Of a stretch of 13,531 bases of DNA, positions 1 to 5,224 are shown piece by piece; the first letter of the stretch is position 1; each line of letters begins with the position of its first letter. The translations under genes were made by a program, and so were the position numbers. The notes below the pieces were generated by a model that worked only from the letters and a program-made list of their open reading frames with translations, was not told the origin of the DNA and ran no database searches. Source of the DNA: an uncultured bacterium (GTDB lineage: Bacteria > Patescibacteriota > Patescibacteriia > CAIQCM01); contig CAIQCM010000119.1 in assembly GCA_903870305.1 (NCBI GenBank), positions 1 through 13,531 of the forward strand, in the 5' to 3' direction.

Positions 1-1950
1 AACGTAAAAGTCGCCACCGATGCGCAATTCACGGTCTTTAATTCTAGCTCAAGCGTTGCTTTGCAAGCGGGAAACGATGCAAATAATACATACAAGCTGA
101 TGTATCTTGACGCATCGCCCTTGGTCCTTAATAAATTTAGCGGCGGCAAAGTAGGTATTGGGACGACGACGCCGGGGGTAGTATTGGACGTTCGAGGAGG
201 GGCGATTCAGCTTTTGAGTAACGCTGCTGATTCTGCTGCTCAGTACGATTTAGGCAGAACAACAAATGAATTCCAAATCGGTGTTCAGGGATCGGCTGGA
301 CAATTTGTTTCCGGTGGCGGAGCTGGGAATATCGCCATGACAACACTATCAGGATCAACAGCTAATATATACTTTGGTACTAGTGCTTTGGCCAAAATGA
401 CAATTTTAAGCGGCGGCAACGTCGGTATTGGGACGACGACACCGGCAGCAACACTGGATGTTAAAGGAGCGGTGAACTTCTCGGGTGCCACTTCCGGTTA
501 TATGGCCATTGCCGTTCCCGCCACCGTCACCACTTCATATACTTTGACCTTTCCCGCCGCCGTTGGCGCTTCGGGACAAGTTTTGCAAACCACGAATGGC
601 ACCGGAACTTTGGGCTGGGTAACTCCGTCGGCCGCTGGTTCGCAAACGCCATGGACCGCCATTGAAAACGCCGCCGGTTACACGCTTCAAGGCAACAGCA
701 CCGCGAATGGCAACATGACGATCGATTCTACTTCGAGCGGCACTAAGGGTTACGTGCTTCTGAATCCATCGGGCGGCAACGTCGGCATAGGGAACAGCAC
801 GCCCGCCGCCACGCTCTCGCTCGGCACCGCCGGAACCCGCGCCGGTTCGCTCTATTTGGCCGGAGGCACCGCCAACGGGGTTACGGTTAACGTTCCCGCT
901 TCGGTCACGGCCGCTTACACCATCACGCTCCCGGCCGCTGCGCCGTCCGCGAACGGTCAGGCCCTGACCGCCACTACGGCAGGTGTTGCCAGCTGGACAA
1001 CGATCGCCGCTGGTTCGCAAACGCCATGGACCTCGAACATCAACGGCGGCGGATACACTCTAACTAATTTAGGCACGAACATTACCGCAGCTGCCGGGCT
1101 AACAATTGCCTCAACCGGTGCGGCCCTGGCTCTTAATTCGGGTTCCGGCGCGCTCACCTCGAATGCCACGACCGTGACCCTCGGCGGCTCGGCAACGATG
1201 TACGGCGGCGCTGCCGCGAGTGGCAAGCTTACACTTGATTCCACCTCGAGCGGCACTAAGGGTTATACGATCATCAATCCATCGGGCGGCAACGTCGGCA
1301 TAGCGAACGTCTCGCCAAGCGCCCTTCTTACATTAGGCACGGCGGGAACCAAAGCGGGTACCATGTCGTTCGCCGGCAGTACTTCCGGCACGGTGACCGT
1401 TCAGCCCGCGGCCGCCGCCGGTACCTGGGCGCTCACCTTGCCAACCACGGCCGGTACCAACGGACAGGTTTTGCAAACCGATGGAACGGGGGTAACGAGC
1501 TGGGCCGCTGCCAGCAGCGGAAGTTCTGGCCCCGTTGTTCGCTACGTCGCCTGGGGCACTTCCTGTCCGACCGACTATACCTATGGCACAATACCCGATT
1601 TAGTGTCGAATTATTCCAATAACGCCAGTCCTTCACCGTGGCTTGGTACTTATAACTCAAACGTTTCTTATTATGTTAATGCTGGTTCTTGGACCGCGGT
1701 GTCCAGTACGCCGACCTATATAGGGTGTATTTTGAATAATGCACCCGTTCGTTACGTCGCCTGGGGCGCTTCCTGTCCGACCAACTATAGCTTTGGCACA
1801 TTTAGCGATATTGAAGCTAATTGGTCCAATTCGAATGATGGAGGTTTTTCAACAGGCATCTATGACAACTTCTATTCTTTATATATTCAAGGTGGTGATT
1901 GGTACATGTCAAGCGGCACGCCGTCCTATGAAGTGTGTGTTCACAACTGA
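1..1950 (+). CDS. Repetitive surface/fibre-like protein, C-terminal part (5' truncated)
   Basis: The frame is open from base 1 with no start in view, so the N-terminus lies upstream; about 649 codons remain and the gene ends in TGA. The visible part is Gly/Ala/Thr/Ser-rich and built of recurring blocks with the motif GG(N/K)VGI, near codons 49, 138, 258 and 434. These blocks resemble the beta-structured repeats of phage tail fibres and bacterial surface proteins. The middle repeats also share nucleotide words, such as 'GGTTCGCAAACGCCATGG' near 639 and 1013. The C-terminus is two related Cys-containing modules of about 70 residues (separate entry). There is no visible S74-type chaperone domain, LPXTG or membrane anchor at the C-terminus. 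I infer an exported structural or adhesive protein. The exact family is not recognised. Confidence 0.75.
   Translation, partial: NVKVATDAQFTVFNSSSSVALQAGNDANNTYKLMYLDASPLVLNKFSGGKVGIGTTTPGVVLDVRGGAIQLLSNAADSAAQYDLGRTTNEFQIGVQGSAGQFVSGGGAGNIAMTTLSGSTANIYFGTSALAKMTILSGGNVGIGTTTPAATLDVKGAVNFSGATSGYMAIAVPATVTTSYTLTFPAAVGASGQVLQTTNGTGTLGWVTPSAAGSQTPWTAIENAAGYTLQGNSTANGNMTIDSTSSGTKGYVLLNPSGGNVGIGNSTPAATLSLGTAGTRAGSLYLAGGTANGVTVNVPASVTAAYTITLPAAAPSANGQALTATTAGVASWTTIAAGSQTPWTSNINGGGYTLTNLGTNITAAAGLTIASTGAALALNSGSGALTSNATTVTLGGSATMYGGAAASGKLTLDSTSSGTKGYTIINPSGGNVGIANVSPSALLTLGTAGTKAGTMSFAGSTSGTVTVQPAAAAGTWALTLPTTAGTNGQVLQTDGTGVTSWAAASSGSSGPVVRYVAWGTSCPTDYTYGTIPDLVSNYSNNASPSPWLGTYNSNVSYYVNAGSWTAVSSTPTYIGCILNNAPVRYVAWGASCPTNYSFGTFSDIEANWSNSNDGGFSTGIYDNFYSLYIQGGDWYMSSGTPSYEVCVHN
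1537..1947 (+). repeat. Two tandem ~70-codon Cys-bearing C-terminal modules
   Basis: Module 1 (1537-1746) and module 2 (1747-1947) both start VRYVAWG(T/A)SCPT(D/N)Y and proceed through a Tyr/Ser/Asn/Trp-rich stretch to a closing Cys (IGC or EVC). Each module has exactly two cysteines, so one disulfide per module is likely. The first ~36 nt of each copy are nearly identical, while the middles have diverged. These modules may be the ligand-binding tip of the protein, but that is an inference from their position and composition. Confidence 0.75.
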
Positions 1951-1960
1951 CGATGTTCAA

Positions 1961-1977
1961 AAGGGGTATAACCCCTT
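1961..1977 (+). other. Small GC-rich inverted repeat after the surface-protein stop
   Basis: AAGGGG and CCCCTT pair across a 5-nt TATAA loop (6-bp perfect stem), 11 nt after the stop codon. No T-tract follows, so on its own it is not a canonical terminator. It may protect the 3' end or assist the terminator at 1986-2014. Confidence 0.5.
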
Positions 1978-1985
1978 AATCAATC

Positions 1986-2014
1986 AACTGTTGGCGTATG
2001 CTGACAGTTTTTTT
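1986..2014 (+). terminator. Intrinsic terminator of the surface-protein gene
   Basis: CTGTTGGC (1988-1995) pairs with GCTGACAG (2000-2007) around a GTAT loop. The stem is 8 bp with two G-U pairs, extended by two A-T pairs, and is followed at once by seven T (2008-2014). The remaining ~100 nt up to cysS are AT-rich and hold no gene that I can see. Confidence 0.85.
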
Positions 2015-2112
2015 GTTTGAAAATATTCCATCGTTGAATTTTAAGTTAAATTATTAATTAAGGATCCAGATTGGACTATTTCGAGCAAAAACGATACTCT
2101 GTATTAGTAAAT

Positions 2113-3546
2113 ATGCTCAAACTCTTCAACTCCTACACGCGGCGCCTTGAAGAATTCAAGCCGCTTCACGGCAAAGACGTCACCATGTACAACTGCGGGC
2201 CGACGGTTTATGATTTTGCGCACATCGGCAATTTGCGGACCTTTCTTTTCGCCGATGTTTTGCGGCGAACCTTGGAGCATGACGGGTACAAGGTAAAGCA
2301 GGTAATGAATATTACCGATGTTGGGCATATGTTGGGGGATGCCGATGTTGGCGAAGACAAGATGGAAGCGGCGGCCAAGCGCGAGAAGATTGATCCGCTC
2401 GAGGTCGCGCGCAAGTATGAGGCGCAGTTTATGAGCGATATTGGCCGCTTGAATATTGAGTCGGCGTTCAAATATCCGCGCGCCTCCGAACATGTGGACG
2501 AAATGATCAAAATGATCGCCGTTCTTTTGGAAAAAGGATTTGCGTATAAAGCGGGAGATGATATTTATTTTGATCTTTCTAAATTTCCCAAATACGGAAC
2601 GCTCTCGGGCAACACAATTGATGCTCTCAAAGCCGGCGCGCGCGTTGAGGTTAATGATAAGAAAAAAAGTCCGTTTGATTTTGCCTTGTGGATAAGTAAT
2701 CCTGACCACGTAATGCAATGGGAAGCGCCCTGGGGCAAGGGGTACCCGGGCTGGCACATTGAATGTTCAGCCATGTCAACCAAATACTTGGGCGAGACGA
2801 TCGATATCCATACCGGCGCCGAGGATAACAAATTTCCGCACCATGAAGCGGAAATAGCTCAAACCGAAGGCGCAACCGGCAAGCCATTTGTGCACTATTG
2901 GTTGCATGCTTACCACCTGCTCGTCGACGGGCAAAAGATGAGCAAGTCGCTCAATAATTTCTATAAGCTCGACGACTTGATCGCCAAGGGCTACGCGCCG
3001 CGCGCCGTGCGTTATGCGCTTATCGCTTCGCATTATCGCGATCGGCAGAATTTTACTTTGGATTCGCTTGCCGCCGCCTCTAGCGCGCTCGAAAAGATCG
3101 ATAACATCGCAAAACGGCTTGGCGAAAGAACCAAGAACCAAGAACCAATTTCCAAAAACGACAATAATGTTAAAAGTATCATCGAAACCGCTGAGCGCGA
3201 TTTTTATGCGGCCATGAACGATGATTTGAATGTCCCCAAGGCCTTGGGCGCGTTGTTCATCTTTATCCGCGAGCTGAACGCCGCGCTGGACGCGGGCGTT
3301 GATCCGGCCTTAAAAAAAGCCGCACTTCGGGCTTTGAAAATGATGACGACCGATACGCTCGGACTGACGATCGAAAAGATCGAGACCGTTGCGGTCGACG
3401 ACGAATTGAAAAAACTTTTAGCCGAACGCGAAGCGGCGCGGCAAGCAAAGGACTTTGCGCGCGCCGATGCGATCAGAAAAACCTTAAGCGATCGCGGTTA
3501 CGCGATCGAAGATGGTTCGCAAGGTGCGAGGTTGAAGAAAATTTAA
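2113..3546 (+). CDS. cysS: Cysteinyl-tRNA synthetase
   Basis: Class I aminoacyl-tRNA synthetase charging tRNA-Cys in the cytoplasm. Counting from the ATG at 2113 (477 aa), the Rossmann-fold HIGH signature is HIGN at residues 37-40 and KMSKS is at 275-279. The four zinc ligands that select cysteine are all present: C28, C218, H243 and E247, matching C28/C209/H234/E238 of the E. coli enzyme. The C-terminal helical tRNA-binding part is complete. An upstream in-frame TTG (2071) would add 14 residues. I prefer 2113 because MLKLFNSYTRRLEEF is the normal CysRS N-terminus and puts C28 at the E. coli position. No clear Shine-Dalgarno sequence is visible. A 7-nt tandem repeat lies inside the gene (3126-3146). 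It is convergent with the corA-like gene. Confidence 0.97.
   Translation: MLKLFNSYTRRLEEFKPLHGKDVTMYNCGPTVYDFAHIGNLRTFLFADVLRRTLEHDGYKVKQVMNITDVGHMLGDADVGEDKMEAAAKREKIDPLEVARKYEAQFMSDIGRLNIESAFKYPRASEHVDEMIKMIAVLLEKGFAYKAGDDIYFDLSKFPKYGTLSGNTIDALKAGARVEVNDKKKSPFDFALWISNPDHVMQWEAPWGKGYPGWHIECSAMSTKYLGETIDIHTGAEDNKFPHHEAEIAQTEGATGKPFVHYWLHAYHLLVDGQKMSKSLNNFYKLDDLIAKGYAPRAVRYALIASHYRDRQNFTLDSLAAASSALEKIDNIAKRLGERTKNQEPISKNDNNVKSIIETAERDFYAAMNDDLNVPKALGALFIFIRELNAALDAGVDPALKKAALRALKMMTTDTLGLTIEKIETVAVDDELKKLLAEREAARQAKDFARADAIRKTLSDRGYAIEDGSQGARLKKI
3126..3146 (+). repeat. Three tandem 7-nt words inside cysS
   Basis: AAGAACC is repeated three times exactly (3126-3132, 3133-3139, 3140-3146) and then decays into AATTTCC. 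It encodes part of a polar linker (about residues 338-345, around RTKNQEPI) between the catalytic core and the C-terminal tRNA-binding domain, a region of variable length in CysRS. No complementary second arm is seen nearby. Confidence 0.8.
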
Positions 3547-3566
3547 AAGCCGCTCCTGCGGCTTTT
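3545..3566 (+). terminator. Terminator hairpin overlapping the cysS stop codon
   Basis: AAAAGCCGC and GCGGCTTTT form a perfect 9-bp stem with a TCCT loop. The first two A of the stem are the last two bases of the cysS TAA. The T-run is only four long and is part of the stem, so efficiency is uncertain. It is also one end of the composite repeat element spanning 3545-3688. Confidence 0.7.
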
Positions 3567-3568
3567 GT

Positions 3569-3666
3569 CTCGATGCTAATATACGAATCCCTACGAATAT
3601 AACGAATACGATACTAATTCGTACTGTTATTCGTCAGATTCGTACAATTTGTATATTAGCATCGAG
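3569..3666. repeat. AT-rich long inverted repeat, core of composite element copy 1
   Basis: The left arm CTCGATGCTAATATACGAAT (3569-3588) is matched at 19 of 20 positions by the complement of the right arm 3647-3666. The one exception is a G opposite T. The inner parts also pair (TACGAAT and ACGAATA blocks against 3620-3645), giving one long imperfect hairpin. The word ACGAAT recurs inside. Flanked by GC-rich hairpins at 3545-3566 and 3670-3688, the whole 144-bp unit fills the cysS/corA gap and resembles the unit at 7765-7902 read on the other strand. Confidence 0.85.
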
Positions 3667-3669
3667 CCA

Positions 3670-3688
3670 AGGACGCCCGCAGCGTCCT
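3670..3688 (-). terminator. Hairpin overlapping the corA-like stop codon
   Basis: AGGACGC and GCGTCCT form a perfect 7-bp stem with a 5-nt loop. On the minus strand the stem begins within the TAG stop (3689-3687). It is followed by TTGG rather than a T-tract, so termination is inferred from position only. The same hairpin plus TTGG spacer follows the VirD4-like gene at 7765. Confidence 0.55.
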
Positions 3689-4625
3689 ACATCCAGCGTT
3701 TAACCCTAAAAAATATCAGCATCCCCGCGGTCATAATGACCATGGCGCCCAAAAGCGAGGGGAACCCGTAAGGACTTTGCATGAACGCATTCATGACCGG
3801 CGCGTCGACGATCACGACGCTGGTGAGCAATCCCAGCGGCAGCAAGATGCTCGTGAAGATGGTGAGCATCTTCATAACCTTGTTGGTGCGGTAGGTGAGC
3901 AACGTCTCATTGGTCTCGTGAAGGGTGTCGATTGATTCGCGTTGGCTTTCGAGCGTGTTCCAAATGTCGATCGTTTCGCTTACTAAATGGTTGAATTGGG
4001 CCGGTACGGGCAATTTGAGTGAAGAAAGGGCGGACCTGAGCTCGGTAAGAGCGTATTTGTGTCCCTGAAAGGCCTTGCGCGCCCTTGCGTTGCCGTTTTT
4101 GAGGAACAATACCTGTCTGATGGTATCTTCGCGTCCGGATTCGTCAAAGAGCCGATTTTCAACCGTGCGGACATCGTGCGAAAGCTGGACCAGCAGGGGG
4201 AAGGTCGAGCGGTAGATCATGTCTAGGAGTGAAAGCAGGACGGTGACCGGATCTTGCGAAAGGATGAGTTCGCGTTTGACCGCGTTGGTCATTTCGTCGG
4301 TAAGCGAGGTGAGGTCGGCGAGCCGGTTGCCGTGGTTTACGGTGACCAGCGTGTTGGCGGTAATGAACACGTCGAGTTCGGTTTCTTTGACGCCGCCCGA
4401 CTCTTGATCCCTGAGCGGAAAAATGAAAACCAAAAACGCATAGCCGGGGCGAACAATGCATTTGGAATGCTGGAGCGCCGGCAAGAGTTCGCGCAGATCG
4501 TGCTCGTGCATGGGGAAGACCTTGTTCAACGCGCGAATATTAGCCATGTCGGCATGTCCGACATGGATCCAGGTGGTGGCGCGGCCGCGGTATTCCAATA
4601 TTTTTGTCAGCTTCGACCTGTTCAT
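3687..4625 (-). CDS. CorA-family divalent-cation transporter-like protein
   Basis: The protein is 312 aa from the ATG at 4625. It has the CorA plan: a cytoplasmic alpha/beta N-terminal domain, a long helical stalk (including 'DMIYRSTFPLLVQLSHDVRTVENRLF' region features and 'TYRTNKVMKMLTIFTSILLPL' leading into the membrane), then two C-terminal transmembrane helices and a basic tail ending KRWM. CorA proteins form pentameric Mg2+ (or Co2+/Ni2+) channels in the inner membrane. The pore signature, normally (Y)GMN after TM1, is read here as PVMN in 'VDAPVMNAF', so the Gly is missing and selectivity may differ. An ATG two codons upstream (4631) is the alternative start. I favour 4625 because it lies exactly 7 nt after an extended -10, giving a leaderless mRNA. 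Family assignment is firm, substrate is not. Confidence 0.88.
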   Translation of the reverse strand: MNRSKLTKILEYRGRATTWIHVGHADMANIRALNKVFPMHEHDLRELLPALQHSKCIVRPGYAFLVFIFPLRDQESGGVKETELDVFITANTLVTVNHGNRLADLTSLTDEMTNAVKRELILSQDPVTVLLSLLDMIYRSTFPLLVQLSHDVRTVENRLFDESGREDTIRQVLFLKNGNARARKAFQGHKYALTELRSALSSLKLPVPAQFNHLVSETIDIWNTLESQRESIDTLHETNETLLTYRTNKVMKMLTIFTSILLPLGLLTSVVIVDAPVMNAFMQSPYGFPSLLGAMVIMTAGMLIFFRVKRWM

Positions 4626-4631
4626 GGTCAT

Positions 4632-4640
4632 AGTATATCA
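4632..4640 (-). promoter_or_regulatory. Extended -10 promoter for the corA-like gene (leaderless)
   Basis: On the minus strand TGATATACT (4640-4632) is an extended -10 (TGn plus TATACT). The last base is 7 nt before the A of the ATG at 4625, so transcription should start at or next to the start codon. A -35-like ATGACA (4661-4656, minus strand) lies 18 bp upstream and overlaps the start codon of the divergent gene. Confidence 0.6.
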
Positions 4641-4644
4641 TTTT

Positions 4645-4653
4645 TGATATAAT
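4645..4653 (+). promoter_or_regulatory. Extended -10 promoter for the 4660 gene (leaderless)
   Basis: TGATATAAT is a perfect extended -10. Its last base is 7 nt before the A of ATG 4660, predicting a leaderless transcript. A weak -35-like TGGTCA (4625-4630) lies 17 bp upstream and overlaps the start codon of the divergent corA-like gene. The two promoters are mirror images around TATATCA-TTTT-TGATATA. Confidence 0.7.
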
Positions 4654-4659
4654 GTTGTC

Positions 4660-5130
4660 ATGCCAGATGAGATAGAAAATAAGCTTCCGCTCGCTGAAAT
4701 GCCGCCCAACCCGGAATCAGGCAAAGAAGCGGCGCACGAAACCCGCCCGCAAATCGAAAGACAGACGCCGGCGGAAACAATTAACGAAGCCGCGCCCGCC
4801 GCGCCGGTTGTTTTGCAGGTGGCGGAACCCACCGCGCCGGTTGACCCGACCGTGCGCACCATTGAACTTATCCTGTCTGAGGATCTGATGGAGCAATTTA
4901 AGGGTTTGTCGCCGGCCGACCAAGCCAAGTTTAGAGCCAAGGGCGAAGAAACCGTTACCAAGCTTTCGGTCCTTATGCGCAAAACCGCGCTCAAGGCCAA
5001 GGAAGTGCTTAAACTCATCGCCGGCTGGCTGAGGTTTATTCCGCACGTCAACAAATATTTCCTAGAGCAAGAGTCAAAGATCAAGACCGACAAGATCATG
5101 GAGTTGTATAAAAGAGAACATGGGGGATGA
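4660..5130 (+). CDS. Hypothetical protein, disordered N-terminus plus helical C-terminal domain
   Basis: The protein is 156 aa and I do not recognise its family. Residues 1-65 are rich in Pro, Glu and Ala and look disordered. Residues ~68-156 look like a compact helical domain with the segment LSEDLMEQFKGLSPADQAKF, then a basic amphipathic helix, 'KLIAGWLRFIPHVNKYFLEQ', and a charged C-terminal helix. There is no signal peptide or clear transmembrane helix, though the GWLRFIPHVNKYF segment could lie on a membrane surface. The start is fixed by the extended -10 located 7 nt before the ATG. It lies in the same orientation just upstream of the VirD4-like ATPase, from which a palindrome separates it. 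A partner role is possible but unproven. Confidence 0.75.
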   Translation: MPDEIENKLPLAEMPPNPESGKEAAHETRPQIERQTPAETINEAAPAAPVVLQVAEPTAPVDPTVRTIELILSEDLMEQFKGLSPADQAKFRAKGEETVTKLSVLMRKTALKAKEVLKLIAGWLRFIPHVNKYFLEQESKIKTDKIMELYKREHGG

Positions 5131-5136
5131 TCGCCG

Positions 5137-5219
5137 AATATCTAATACCTAATATCTAATACCTAATCCGAATGCCGCCTTACGACGGATTAGACATTAG
5201 ATATTAGACATTAGATATT
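5137..5219. repeat. Palindrome of tandem 7-nt words (5' to the VirD4-like gene)
   Basis: The left arm 5137-5170 is made of alternating heptads ATCTAAT and ACCTAAT and ends in CCG. The right arm 5186-5219 is the matching set (ATTAGAC, ATTAGAT) starting CGG. The arms are 34 nt each with a 15-nt loop (5171-5185). The only unpaired positions are two AC dinucleotides in each arm. It begins 6 nt after a stop codon and ends 5 nt before the next ATG, leaving no room for a usual ribosome-binding site. Confidence 0.9.
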
Positions 5220-5224
5220 AAAAA

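Noticed and set aside
1..1950. Prophage tail fibre in a prophage region
   Set aside because: The repeats resemble tail fibres, but no phage structural, integrase or lysis genes adjoin. The neighbours are housekeeping and pilus genes.
2071..2112. TTG start giving cysS 14 extra residues
   Set aside because: The extra residues are not part of the usual CysRS N-terminus. ATG 2113 puts the zinc ligand at residue 28 as in E. coli.
2104..2757. Long minus-strand ORF antisense to cysS
   Set aside because: Shadow of a highly conserved coding gene, with no domain or start signal.
3569..3588. TGCTAATAT in the palindrome ends as extended -10 promoters
   Set aside because: Two mismatches to TATAAT and symmetrical occurrence in both arms. 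Palindrome conservation explains it better.
3569..3666. tRNA or structured ncRNA
   Set aside because: Strongly folded but AT-rich, without cloverleaf arms, a TTC loop or a CCA end. Long inverted repeat arms explain the pairing.
4254..4652. Long plus-strand ORFs antisense to the corA-like gene
   Set aside because: No recognisable protein features. The CorA fold on the minus strand explains the codon pattern.
5137..5219. CRISPR-like short repeats
   Set aside because: Units are only 7 nt, directly adjacent without spacers, and arranged as a palindrome.
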